This document shows, in pieces, positions 10,501-17,181 of a stretch of DNA of 64,000 nt. Below the pieces are notes generated by a model. The model was given only the letters and a program-made list of their open reading frames with translations. It did no database searches and was not told the origin of the DNA. A program made the translations under genes and the position numbers. This DNA comes from CAYOZN01 sp964408455 (GTDB lineage Bacteria > Planctomycetota > Phycisphaerae > UBA1845 > UTPLA1): the NCBI GenBank assembly GCA_964408455.1, contig CAYOZN010000006.1, positions 155,628-219,627 of the forward strand, read 5' to 3'. Position 1 is the stretch's first letter. Every line of letters starts with the position of its first letter.

Positions 10501-11371
10501 CATCCGGGATTTGATAATCTCGGTACCGACGTTTCGCGGCCATCGCATCCATCTCGACCAAATCGGCAAGCCAATGGACGGTTCCGCTGCACAGAAAGAC
10601 CCATCGACGGCGTCTTCCGGCGGAATCCCGGTCAGCGAGCGCACCGTGCGCCTCATGGAGCTGATCCAGGCCACTATCGACCCCGAATCCTGGAGAGAAG
10701 CCGGTGGCACTACCGGCTCCATCTCGGCGATAGGCGACGACCTTGTGATCACGCAATCTTCGATGGCTCATCGGCAGATTCAGGACATGTTTCGCCAGCT
10801 TCGCGATGTCGTGCTCTATCAGCCGGGAACCGACAGGAATGTCGTCGCCGCGCTAAACACATTGCGGCATCGCGGCATTGATGAGGCTTATCGCGTAGCG
10901 CTTGTCCTCCAACGGCAGGAATCGAATAACGACGCACTGGTCCATCGCCTGGTCGCCATGCTTCGCATGTTGCGACTTGTGGCCGATGGAGCGCCCTTGG
11001 CCCTGGGCACCGAGCAGGCGATATTCGCCGAGCTCAACGCCATTCACGCCGAGGCTTCCGCCGGCGTCGCGCGGGAGGCGGCCGAGTTGAAGGCCCTCGC
11101 CCGCAAGGCTGACGAACCGATCCTCGCGTGGGCCCTGTCGCCCTATGGTGCCCCGGCGCCCGCCGGTCTGCGCCTTCGCGGCGGCCGGGCCGAAGTGAGC
11201 GTGCTGCTCGGCGCCCTCGACGCTGCCACCCGGCAGGCACTCGCCGACGCGGGCTTCACGATCGAAGCCGAAATCCCCGACGCCCGCACCGTCGTCGGCC
11301 TCGCCCCGCTCGCCGCCCTCCGCCCGCTTGCGGCGATGGACGACGTGAAACGCATCGCGGCCGTGGAGTAA
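4565..11371 (+). CDS. Giant membrane-anchored VIT/VWA protein with C-terminal STN-like domain
   Basis: The 2268-residue protein starts at ATG 4565. Residues 1-100 are cytoplasmic and helical, followed by one transmembrane helix (~107-125). A VIT domain covers ~164-295 (VRQQFTNPYDDKIEALYTFP, VGEVHERQAARQMYEAA). A VWA domain starts ~473 with the MIDAS motif FVLDTSGSMSG. It is split after GGTEMMKAIYAALEQ (~560) by about 280-300 residues and resumes at LRVVCFLTDGEVGN (~862), ending ~945. A long helical, polar section follows, with a TPR-like stretch (~1417-1455), a Gly-rich run (~1815-1830) and a segment resembling secretin/TonB short N-terminal domains (~1877-1972; FDNVPFEQAIEQLRAATGVN). VIT-VWA proteins are metal-dependent interaction proteins. 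Sitting behind an ECF sigma gene, it may sense an envelope signal; that is inference. Confidence 0.85.
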   Translation: MNEHTNDNSTPDDFDKLPEIQDGLDDLLRAWHAENAATAARSRDALLQQIRSAKPMERASLPASAITPAHSANPRSHSPLRLIGDHTRIFTALGGTRSTLMTRFAPAAAAAIVLAALLTIFEPGLPGAPDRTQASNTVMLPNGGNLDARTPDGQPIGPCPLKHTDVSVEISGPFARVTVRQQFTNPYDDKIEALYTFPLSHRGAVDRMTMTVGKRVIVGEVHERQAARQMYEAARDAGHVAALLEQERPNIFSQSVANIEPNAEITVEISYVELLESRDGEYEFSFPMTVAPRYIPCGTGVPPVHEAADAVPDADGASPWLDTQLADSVAENPEAPGDESADPDAELDPRHVPDAANITPPVSHPDVRSGHDISLAVTLDTGGPAITDIYSRQHATVRTIEGFAAGSDKPRRMRIKLDRDDEIPNRDFVLNWRTDDDTIVEAVFTHAGERGGFVTLMLAPPEKITPDVLVPRELVFVLDTSGSMSGTPIESAKSVIAKALDTMQPEDTFNIITFAGDTSILWPQPRPATDANLAEARKFVESRNGNGGTEMMKAIYAALEQSVDGVANVRSADQLAVTPADGRRIAMRALGRDIRIPGARASGAGDAGTHHVFFDPAKYVITQAGEFAGFERLMAVPDILWRLEGRWTQVGDAGHFLLDKAEPENTTVHDDSAVPIESLCNTPADGRAVVVYADGQRFTFDDTEYVAYNSDDTSCPRVDLTKLGLSKESLAEHAQWVFTGWWRNQDDGQPALEVGEAGPLTIPAGAVTAARLRTLPADGRTVFVRVNCEDAAMFLDPATKQQVEGLDAGFGEFVRATGLDFHRHDDASSMLLTGVWASDASGAALLEVASAVHIPRKHESPRPLRVVCFLTDGEVGNDQAIIDAVRRNSHTTRVFSFGIGTSVNRYLLDSVAEAGRGEASYVLNMEEAQAAVDQFVTRLSAPVLTDIQVAFEGLEVLDVTPATLPDLWDERPIIVHARFDPAKQHAGAANHAAESADLANDSPIPGRGVLVIRGNASDGPYERILPLELPQHEPDHDVIATLWARAQVEDLMSRDLAAAQQGQFPDDLKQRVIELGETFQIMTQFTSFVAIERHRVTVGGQPRLVRVPVELPEGQSWEGTFGEQLVHFAQTLETPNVYYALAQPFGDPNAGTQETRSHTNREGEDVLYDDGSDKVTYELNLDQPTGVGAIAAENVSRDTSTEFKLDTAQQLAVMDLINHIAADDLDALRPELRTALSMTANMRLGGQAAEVDSAQKERLERIQEELKSRIGDRLADLVEQRAQALADEGRANDAKNLREQFADRTIGSQLVFDQLAIAGYRNLEREVRRATMESDYVEAERLADVAANLAAVINNAQDKAVLGAEAKHLSEFVLTEERAAEEQIVLSKQREISARESERIRLLEETKQEQVANLMERARDLQRERKLDDSVEVLDQVLAIDPNNPNAAWMRDTLEDVARNARGVGTGNVNAHEQQRALTAGKTNAEQPVALGLQPAVEPEGRGARRNARTWFIGTAPEGADTSHPTEGMIASADGSRRDAEFISPPIPPYQGSHPPMVNNKKTAPDIARRVFRLHGVSAEDAKRLAEQLKQGGAPGANRGGRGPETNTGSARATTMLEDIEYSTDATLWYGDSAGNTNDVGRRDWTIDTRAVRVPVAPPAVGTSSQASLDSRQAGNLTRWKRAHASDTAAQRGLLDSLGYVDSDSEDADDVTLSMQPFGAGDSYRNQPESDLPQPGTSAEQQLHYTTGERYRDLNTRQYDLALRDTQNLIVAASPSEAEEIKRLIDVLGEESTFETGNDAGQDGEIAGSRFVEGGGGGGGGGRGIFGGGGSDDREAGDDGILYHDNIRYPKNWLEMRAKRKSTDEIDDAESHRTRERLKTVLPEVRFDNVPFEQAIEQLRAATGVNIVPNWSALEAAAIEKDTEVSLRLNNVSAEKVIDLVLDEVGAGEVELSHEIEEGVVTVSTREDLSRKTKTIIYNIRDLIISVPTFRGHRIHLDQIGKPMDGSAAQKDPSTASSGGIPVSERTVRLMELIQATIDPESWREAGGTTGSISAIGDDLVITQSSMAHRQIQDMFRQLRDVVLYQPGTDRNVVAALNTLRHRGIDEAYRVALVLQRQESNNDALVHRLVAMLRMLRLVADGAPLALGTEQAIFAELNAIHAEASAGVAREAAELKALARKADEPILAWALSPYGAPAPAGLRLRGGRAEVSVLLGALDAATRQALADAGFTIEAEIPDARTVVGLAPLAALRPLAAMDDVKRIAAVE
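5452..5478. repeat. Intragenic palindromic repeat encoding CGTGVPPVHE
   Basis: GTGTGGCACCGGCGTCCCGC and the bases after it form a hairpin (arms GCACCGGCG and CGCCGGTGC) inside the VIT/VWA gene, near the end of the VIT domain. It reads through in frame as C-G-T-G-V-P-P-V-H. This peptide recurs in unrelated planctomycete proteins as the translation of a dispersed repeat (recollection, not checked here). The following ~40 residues are Ala/Asp/Pro-rich and poorly conserved, which fits insertion into a tolerant loop. Confidence 0.6.
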
Positions 11372-11515
11372 GGCGAGGCGACTTGGGGGGCCGTGGAATA
11401 ACTCGGGTTCGGGTGAGCGAGCAGGAGTCTAACGCGGGTGCCGCGAGCGATTAGAAAGGCATTGGAGAAGCGGCGGGTGCAACGAGCGACCGGGAGTGCC
11501 GTGGAGTAACGCGGG
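11361..11515 (+). repeat. Three partial copies of the gene's end (GCCGTGGAGTAA-like)
   Basis: The last codons and stop of the VIT/VWA gene, GCCGTGGAGTAAGGCG, recur twice just downstream as GCCGTGGAATAACTCGGG (~11390) and GCCGTGGAGTAACGCGGG (~11506). The copies suggest local duplication at the 3' end; the spacing is uneven. Confidence 0.5.
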
Positions 11516-11589
11516 ATCGTGTCTCGCAATCGAATTCGGCTCCTCGCAACCAAGCGGGACCCCTACGCCGAAGGCGTTGCGACCTCCAG

Positions 11590-11622
11590 CCCAGGGTTGC
11601 CCGCGCAGCGGGCTACCCTGGG
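11590..11622 (+). repeat. 33-bp palindromic repeat, copy 1 (CCCAGGGTTGCCCGC...)
   Basis: Imperfect palindrome: CCCAGGGTTGCCCGC, a short centre, then GCGGGCTACCCTGGG. It has the same length and near-identical sequence to copies at 11783-11815 and, inverted, 12557-12589. The set flanks a Y1 transposase gene, as expected of a REP-type family. Confidence 0.85.
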
Positions 11623-11642
11623 AAAACTCCGGTATGCGCCAT

Positions 11643-11692
11643 TCAACCCTGAAGGGGTTGCGCCACAATCCCAATGGGATTGTGGCGCGACG
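11643..11692 (+). repeat. AACCCTGAAGGGGTT / CCACAATCCCAATGGGATTGTGG repeat, copy 1
   Basis: Two adjacent small palindromes, AACCCTGAAGGGGTT and GCGCCACAATCCCAATGGGA with its complement, follow the 33-bp repeat. The same pair, with a few changes, follows the second 33-bp copy at about 11833-11880. The unit is thus composite: a 33-bp palindrome plus these two hairpins. Confidence 0.75.
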
Positions 11693-11729
11693 GGTAATGC
11701 GGCTGCTCGCATTCGATTCATTCGCCAAT

Positions 11730-11764
11730 GACGCCTTCAGCGTGACACAACCCCTTCGGGGTAT
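11730..11764 (+). repeat. ACGCCTTCAGCGTGACACAACCCCTTCGGGGT unit
   Basis: Two small palindromes in tandem: CGCCTTCAGCG, then ACCCCTTCGGGGT. A near copy in the same orientation sits at about 12502-12533 on the other side of the transposase gene. Confidence 0.7.
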
Positions 11765-11782
11765 TACATAGTCGCACGTCAA

Positions 11783-11815
11783 CCCAGGGTTGCCCGCACA
11801 GTGGGCTACCCTGGG
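11783..11815 (+). repeat. 33-bp palindromic repeat, copy 2
   Basis: Same orientation as copy 1, with changes at the centre (CGCACAGTG in place of CGCGCAGCG) that keep the pairing. Compensating changes between copies support selection for the hairpin. Confidence 0.85.
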
Positions 11816-11832
11816 AAAACGCCAATACGCGT

Positions 11833-11880
11833 TCAACCCCGAAGGGGTTGCGCCACAAGCCCAACGGGATTGTGTCCCGC
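11833..11880 (+). repeat. AACCCCGAAGGGGTT / CACAAGCCCAACGGGATTGTG repeat, copy 2
   Basis: Second copy of the two-hairpin unit that follows a 33-bp palindrome. The first hairpin is now perfect (AACCCCGAAGGGGTT). Confidence 0.75.
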
Positions 11881-11989
11881 CATGGAACGCGGCTCTTGCA
11901 ATCGAACCATTCCCCATAGCCCCCTTCGAACTGACACACCGACGTTCTGGTACCGTACCCGACAAACTTCCAATGCAACCGGCGCGGCA

Positions 11990-12445
11990 CTAATCCCACA
12001 CGTACTTCTCATCAAATTGAACCTCGTGCCTGCGGAAAAACTCGCGCAGCTCGTCCTGAAACGAAATCTTGCGATGATGCTCCTCCTGCCGCGCGATGTA
12101 CTTGACGACCTGTTCCAGATTCGAATGACTGACCGAGAAGTCCGCGTAACCGCCCTGCCATTGGAATGCCGCGTACGCAGGATCCTGTTCTTTCAGTCAG
12201 AGACTGGAGACGCGTTTAAGCTCCTTGACCCACTCCGCCTGCGTGATGGTTCGGCCGAAGCGGGCGAGCATGTGCACGTGATCCTCGACGCCGCCGACGA
12301 TGATGGGCGGGCATTCGAGTTGCTTGCTGATGCTTCCGAGATAGGCATGCAGCGCCTCGCGCGTGGGCGTCTCGCGCAACAGCGGCCGCCGATCCTTGGT
12401 TGAGAATATCAAATGAATGTATACGGCGGACAGGGATTGCGGCAT
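11990..12445 (-). pseudogene. IS200-like (Y1/HUH) REP-associated transposase, broken by one TGA
   Basis: Reading from ATG 12445, the first 82 residues match a Y1 transposase: IHLIFSTKDRRPLLRE, VGGVEDHVHML (HUH motif DHVHM), VKELKRVSSL. The frame then meets TGA (12197-12199) and continues without any shift for 68 codons to TAG at 11990. That part reads LKEQDPAYAAFQWQGGYADF, then VKYIARQEEHHRK with the likely catalytic Tyr, then FRRHEVQFDEKYVWD. In this family the interrupted position is commonly Trp, so a single TGG-to-TGA change explains the break. The gene lies inside an island of palindromic repeats in the pattern of REP-associated tyrosine transposases, which mobilise or spread such repeats. 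Confidence 0.88.
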
Positions 12446-12501
12446 GACGAACTCCCCTTCGTGTAGCGGACAATTGATTCCGGCGTTCCGGGCATCATGA
12501 C

Positions 12502-12533
12502 AACGCCTTCGGCGTGGCACAACCCCTTCGGGA
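12502..12533 (+). repeat. ACGCCTTCGGCGTGGCACAACCCCTTCGGGA unit
   Basis: Right-side counterpart of the repeat at 11730-11764, on the other side of the transposase pseudogene. Confidence 0.65.
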
Positions 12534-12556
12534 TAGAGCGTTGGACGGTCCCACTA

Positions 12557-12589
12557 CCCAGGGTAGCCCGCTGCGCGGCCAACCCTGGG
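12557..12589 (-). repeat. 33-bp palindromic repeat, copy 3 (inverted)
   Basis: Reads CCCAGGGTAGCCCGC...CAACCCTGGG on the plus strand, which is the reverse complement of copies 1 and 2 with one central change. It sits upstream of the transposase gene, so copies bracket it in opposite orientation. Confidence 0.85.
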
Positions 12590-12599
12590 CTGGAGGACG

Positions 12600-12718
12600 G
12601 AACGCCGTTGGCGTAAGGTTTTGCGGGCGACCACGTGCATGACGGGTGCAACGCCGTTGGTGTAGGCTGCGAGATGACAGATTGTTTTTGGCGTCAACAA
12701 CGCCATTGGCGTGGGCTA
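12600..12718 (+). repeat. Three AACGCCGTTGGCGT palindromes
   Basis: Short palindromes AACGCCGTTGGCGTAAGG (~12601), AACGCCGTTGGTGTAGGCT (~12651) and AACGCCATTGGCGTGGGCT (~12702) are spaced about 50 bases apart. They appear to be a further family in the same repeat island. The bases from here to 12935 hold no gene I can support. Confidence 0.7.
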
Positions 12719-12935
12719 CCTCACGACTTTGGACCGAAGTTGTCGTAAGCGCACCGAAAACAGTTCGCGTGAGCAGGCGACACGTGATTGGCGTACGCGT
12801 GCCGATTGAAATGCCGGATTAAACGACGATGACGTGGCGCCTCCGGCGAAACGCTGCCCATGCGCACGGATGTGCTTCACACGTGCGGCACGGCAGCCAC
12901 CATCAATCCGAATGCAATTGCCGAATGGAGCGGGC

Positions 12936-13232
12936 TTACTTCGACAGTGCCGCGAGCTGCTCGTCGCTGATCAGCCCGTGGAACTTCTCCTGCGCCATCA
13001 CCTGCTCCGTCGGAACCATGGTGATGACATTCCACGGGCACACCTGGGCGCAAAGCTTGCAGCCGATGCACACCTGCAAATCGATCGTGCAGATGCCCAT
13101 CGCGTAGCCGGAGTGTCGCGGATCGCGAATCTTGTCAATGCAATCGACCGGGCAGACCGTCACGCAGGCGTCGCAGCCGGTGCACAGGTCTTCGTCGAGG
13201 ATGGCAAGTTGTTTGGGGAGCTTCTTGGCCAT
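12936..13232 (-). CDS. 2x[4Fe-4S] ferredoxin
   Basis: The 98-residue protein carries two classic cluster motifs: CTGCDACVTVCPVDC (residues 17-31) and CIGCKLCAQVCPWNV (~55-69). It therefore binds two [4Fe-4S] clusters and transfers electrons in the cytoplasm. The spacer between the motifs is ~23 residues and the tail is helical. It is isolated, with no dedicated partner next to it, although a molybdopterin oxidoreductase lies about 5 kb away and could need such a carrier. The ATG start gives MAKKLPKQLAILDEDLC, which suits the family. Confidence 0.93.
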   Translation of the reverse strand: MAKKLPKQLAILDEDLCTGCDACVTVCPVDCIDKIRDPRHSGYAMGICTIDLQVCIGCKLCAQVCPWNVITMVPTEQVMAQEKFHGLISDEQLAALSK

Positions 13233-13380
13233 GTACGGGCAGGATCAAGTCAGCAAGGTGGCAGACCACGCAAGATGAAAAACATCGCCTTCGCGGCCCT
13301 CGGCGTGAGGCATCCGCGACACGAATGGCCGCCTCGCGCGGCGAGTGCGACACACTTGAAAGATAGGGGAGAATCGCGCT

Positions 13381-14352
13381 TCAGGCAAGACCACGCCGCT
13401 GACGTGGCGAGTCCGGCGCACCGCGGCTGCGACGGGCACGGGTGGTCGGCAGTTCCGGAACACTCTTGGGACGAGGGACCTTTTTTTCGTCCGCCGCGGG
13501 CGCATGGCCGTTGCCGTTGGGCTGGGGCAGGGCCTTGGTGTCGCCGTTGGGCCGATGTGTCGAGCCGTTGCCGGCAGCCCTCGGTGCGGCCCCGCGAGAC
13601 GGCGTGCGACGGCGCGTCATCGAGCGCGAGGTGCGGCCCAGTTCTTCGTCGCGGGCGGTGTCTTCGTAGGCCGTGCGCTCCGACATTTCCAGCACGTGCA
13701 ATGGCCGCTGCGCGCGGATGCGCTCTTCGGCGACGCCCGTCACCAGTTCTTCCGTCGTCACCAGCACCGCGCCCTTGGCATCCATCTGTCGGAACGAATG
13801 ATCCGCGTCCGACTGCGACCACCAGCCGCATGCATCGGTCACGACGACGACGTGGTTGTGCTGGGCGATCAGGCCGAGCACCATGGCCTTCACGCAGTGT
13901 GCCGCGCTGATGCCGAAGATGATGAAGTGGTCGACGCCGATGCTGTTGATGAGCCGATCGGCCTTGGGGTTGGTCAGGAAATCGACGTTGCGTTTGGTGA
14001 GAATCACCTGTTGATAACGACGGAATGCATCATTGGGCAGATCCGTCGTGTTGTCGCCCATCACGAGAATGCGCCTCGGCATCAGCGTGAACGGCAGCTT
14101 CCGCTGCCCCGGTGAACGATCGATGCAATGAGGGGGAAGGCCATGAAGCGATTCGCCGAGGCGATGGGCCTCCAGGCTCGAAATGATCGGAACCTGCTGG
14201 AGCCGCGCCCACGTCATCAGGCGACGGATGTTCGGCAGTGCGGTGGCGCGGTTGGCCACCGGCAGTGCCCCGCTCGGCAACAGAAAATCGCACTGCGTGT
14301 TCAGATCGATCATGATGCGATCGAACGCGGGCCGACGCGCTGTGCTCGTCAT
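13381..14352 (-). CDS. Isochorismatase-like cysteine hydrolase with basic disordered tail
   Basis: Residues 10-205 look like the isochorismatase/nicotinamidase fold. An Asp-containing start motif (IDLNTQCDF, Asp16 or Asp22) is followed by GALPV, Lys120 in LTKRNVDFLTN, and Cys153 in FGISAAHCVKAMV, matching the Asp-Lys-Cys catalytic triad. Family members hydrolyse isochorismate, nicotinamide or similar amides, but the substrate cannot be set from sequence. The last ~100 residues are rich in Arg, Pro, Asn and Gly and look disordered, which is unusual for this family. The start is set at ATG 14352 (MTSTARRPAFDR); an upstream in-frame ATG adds an unrelated Arg-rich segment. Confidence 0.8.
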   Translation of the reverse strand: MTSTARRPAFDRIMIDLNTQCDFLLPSGALPVANRATALPNIRRLMTWARLQQVPIISSLEAHRLGESLHGLPPHCIDRSPGQRKLPFTLMPRRILVMGDNTTDLPNDAFRRYQQVILTKRNVDFLTNPKADRLINSIGVDHFIIFGISAAHCVKAMVLGLIAQHNHVVVVTDACGWWSQSDADHSFRQMDAKGAVLVTTEELVTGVAEERIRAQRPLHVLEMSERTAYEDTARDEELGRTSRSMTRRRTPSRGAAPRAAGNGSTHRPNGDTKALPQPNGNGHAPAADEKKVPRPKSVPELPTTRARRSRGAPDSPRQRRGLA

Positions 14353-14763
14353 ACCTGCCTCCCCACCAGACCAGGCTAAATCGATTGCGCTATAGATCGT
14401 CTTGCCGGCAAGGCTTCGCCTTCGGAGGAACGGACGGTGTGAATTTGTGCGATGCCCCCTCGATCGAAGGATTCCCCTTGCTGGCGACAATCATATTCCT
14501 GAACCGGGGGGAAGGCGAGAGGTGAAACGGCGGAAAGGACCGGCACACTTTTCTACGCGGACGCATCCTTATATTGGGGCTTTGGTTACAAGACCCTCGC
14601 GGCGAAAGGCGATTCGCCGGGGCTTCGAGACACCGATTGGCGGCCACGAGCCGCCGTGGTTATGCGGTCGTTGACACGGCGCCTCAGTGAACGACAATCC
14701 AGCCGTTCATTACCGATCGTGGTCTGATTCTGTGCCTCCGGGCACCGTCGCGGCAGAGACCCT
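14353..14763. other. Intergenic region between divergent genes
   Basis: It contains a short AAGGCTTCGCCTT hairpin at ~14408 and otherwise nothing recognisable. It must hold the promoters of the hydrolase (minus) and lipoprotein (plus) genes. Confidence 0.4.
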
Positions 14764-15708
14764 GTGAAATCCAAGTCTCGACTAGCCATAAAATATGCCG
14801 CAGCAGCCGCTTACGCCATCGCGGCACTGGTTCCCAATTGGGCATGTGATGGCGTCGAATCCAATTACAGCACCAACTGGTGGAAGAAGCCGACCCGCAT
14901 TGTGCGTCCGGATCGATCGAAGGTGCCCCCGTCAGCCGAGCAGGCCAACTCCGGCCAGGCAGCCTCCGAACCTGCCACTGCCGCTCGCGAGCCGGCCGCG
15001 AACTCCGAGGGGTCCGGCCCAGCCGCGTCGCGACCATATTATCAAGTCTATCTGGTCGTGGGCTCCGCCAACGACAAAGCGCGAGCTGGCTCGTCCGTGC
15101 GCATCCGCGGAGGCAACGCCCGCACGGTGGGCCGCCTTCTGGAATGGCTTTATCTGCCGCTCGGCCGGTCCGGCAGCGATACCGAGACCTATCTCATCTA
15201 CGAACAGCGCGAGGAGTTCGAATCGGCCATGCAGGTCGCGCCGCTTCTGGATATGCAGCCGACCGACGATCCGGCCCACGCCACCGGAGGCGCAGCTTTT
15301 GACACCGGAGTGTCGCAGGTATTGCGCTTGATCGATGAAGGCGCGATTGTCTCGGAGGATCTTCTGGAAGCGGCGACCACGAACCTGAGCGCCGCGGCCG
15401 CCAGCGCGGGCCTCGCGCCGCGTCAGCGCTGGGTCGCCGGCATTGTCGCGGGCAGGCTGCGTTCGGAATACTTGTACGATCACGCCGGCGCGCGCCAGCT
15501 ATATGAACGAGCGGCTTCGGCGATGCCGCCGGAGTCGATCGAAGCCATGACGGCCATGTGGTGGATGGCAGACGCCCTGCATCAGGAAGGAAAACGCCGG
15601 GAGGCGGCAGAAACCTGCGAAGAACTGCTGGACGAATTCGTCCACCTTTGGCCAAACTCCTACATCATCACACGGTGCAGCGCCATGCTGAAGAAGCTCC
15701 GCCCGTGA
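14764..15708 (+). CDS. Probable lipoprotein with TPR-like C-terminal half
   Basis: The 314-residue protein starts with GTG. Its N-terminal hydrophobic stretch (IKYAAAAAYAIAALVPNWAC) ends in a Cys that could be lipidated, though the lipobox is not ideal. A disordered Ser/Ala/Pro-rich region (~50-90) follows, then a mixed domain beginning YYQVYLVVGSANDKA. Residues ~215-310 form helical pairs (ARQLYERAASAMPPESIEAM, KRREAAETCEELLDEF) like tetratricopeptide repeats. No function can be named; it was not recognised as any known family. Confidence 0.65.
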   Translation: MKSKSRLAIKYAAAAAYAIAALVPNWACDGVESNYSTNWWKKPTRIVRPDRSKVPPSAEQANSGQAASEPATAAREPAANSEGSGPAASRPYYQVYLVVGSANDKARAGSSVRIRGGNARTVGRLLEWLYLPLGRSGSDTETYLIYEQREEFESAMQVAPLLDMQPTDDPAHATGGAAFDTGVSQVLRLIDEGAIVSEDLLEAATTNLSAAAASAGLAPRQRWVAGIVAGRLRSEYLYDHAGARQLYERAASAMPPESIEAMTAMWWMADALHQEGKRREAAETCEELLDEFVHLWPNSYIITRCSAMLKKLRP

Positions 15709-15870
15709 CGGCGGCCAGGCACTGCGGTTCTCCCGCGGAATCGGGGCCGGCCATCGCGTTCAGCGACTGCCCCGCCTGCGGCTCCCGATAAAAACGCTCG
15801 CATTTCCAGTGAAAACCCTGCCAGGCTGCGCTGCCCGCAGGTCGGCCCGGAAGATCCGCGGCGTCAACGG

Positions 15871-16059
15871 CTAGTTGCGGTCGACGTCGTACTCGATCTC
15901 ATACTCGCAGACCGCCGCAGCAAGGGCAGGCCGCGATCGAAGCGATTCGAGCTGCGTGAGATAATCGTTCAGCTCCCGCTCGTTGAACGACAGAAGAAAC
16001 TCGCGACGAGCGCTGCGGTTCAGGTCCATGATGCGTTCAATCAGTTCCCGCTTTGACAT
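15871..16059 (-). CDS. Small conserved helical protein (MSKRELIERIMDLNRSA)
   Basis: A 62-residue soluble protein. The start at ATG 16059 gives MSKRELIERIMDLNRSARRE, a helical beginning that I believe recurs in short hypothetical proteins of planctomycetes (recollection). The C-terminus is acidic. The longer frame from 16119 would add a non-conserved leader. No function known. Confidence 0.65.
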   Translation of the reverse strand: MSKRELIERIMDLNRSARREFLLSFNERELNDYLTQLESLRSRPALAAAVCEYEIEYDVDRN

Positions 16060-16287
16060 GACGGCTCCCTGCGAGCACCGGCGAGTGAATTGTTCGGATA
16101 GCTGCGTGGGTCCCTGCATGACGGCAACAAGCTATCGGCCGGCCTTTGCGGCCGTCTTTAGCTCCTGCGCGATCTACCAGTTTCATTCCGACCGGCGCGA
16201 AAACTGCTCGCATCGGATCATAGGCATGCGCCGCTTTCTCCCGCCAGAATTGGATTTCCGCCGGATCGCCGTTAACATCACGATTTC

Positions 16288-17031
16288 ATGAGTTTCCATC
16301 GCGATCGAGAAACTGAAGACGAACTGCCGGATGTGGCCACCGCCGCAGGTTCTCGCACTTCCTCCGTTCACCACGCCACCAAGAAAAAAGCGCGCAGCCA
16401 GTTCGACGGCTGGGCGCACACCTACGACCGCTCGATCGTGCAACACCTGCTCTTTCAGCCGGCTTATCGGATGTTCATGGAAGAGCTCTGGCGCTGGCGG
16501 CGCGAAGATCCGGCGCCATTCGACCTGCTCGACATCGGCGCCGGCACCGGCACCTGGGTCGCGATGGTGGCAGGGTCCCCACTGCCCACCCGCCGTGTTG
16601 TCGGTCTGGACTATGCCCGCCAGATGTGCGACGTGGCCCAAGGCAAGGCTCGAGAGGTCGGCGCCGACTGGCCCCGCTTCATCAACGCCGATTCGGAGCA
16701 CCTGCCGTTTTCGGACGCATCCTTCGATGCCGTCACGTGCAGCAACTCCTTCCACCATTATCCCCACCAGGCCGCAACCGTCCGCGAGATGCGGCGCATC
16801 CTCCGCCCGGGTGGACGCCTCCTGCTGATCGACGGCTTTCGAGACAACGTCATTGGCTGGACGGTATTCGACGTGCTCATCACCCGCGGTGAAAGCACGC
16901 CGGAGGCCCGCGTTTACCACGCTCCATGGTCGCAGATGCGGCAATACTTCATCGATGCCGGTTTCCACTCGCTGGTGCAGAGGAAAGAAGGCGTGCTGAC
17001 GCCCATTTTCCTGACCATGGGCACCGCCTGA
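16288..17031 (+). CDS. Class I SAM-dependent methyltransferase
   Basis: The 247-residue protein has the usual Rossmann-type methyltransferase motifs: motif I LLDIGAGTGTW (~80-90) for SAM, VVGLDYARQMCDVAQ as the acidic ribose-binding strand, DSEHLPFSDASFDAVTCSNS, and LRPGGRLLLIDGF after it. It resembles the UbiE/MenG-like and small-molecule methyltransferases. The substrate is not evident. The C-terminus (RVYHAPWSQMRQYFIDAGF) may form the substrate side. It is probably monocistronic; the next gene, on the same strand, begins ~150 bases downstream. Confidence 0.9.
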   Translation: MSFHRDRETEDELPDVATAAGSRTSSVHHATKKKARSQFDGWAHTYDRSIVQHLLFQPAYRMFMEELWRWRREDPAPFDLLDIGAGTGTWVAMVAGSPLPTRRVVGLDYARQMCDVAQGKAREVGADWPRFINADSEHLPFSDASFDAVTCSNSFHHYPHQAATVREMRRILRPGGRLLLIDGFRDNVIGWTVFDVLITRGESTPEARVYHAPWSQMRQYFIDAGFHSLVQRKEGVLTPIFLTMGTA

Positions 17032-17181
17032 TTCCTTGTAAAACGGCAGGCCTGGAGGCGACAGCCGCCTTTCCTCCGAGTTCCTTCTCGCATCCGGTAG
17101 CAACGTCTGATACCATAGGACCCGGTGCCCGGGCCCTCGATCCAGCGCTAAGCAGGTCCCGGCGCGCGGCCGCTGGCAACG

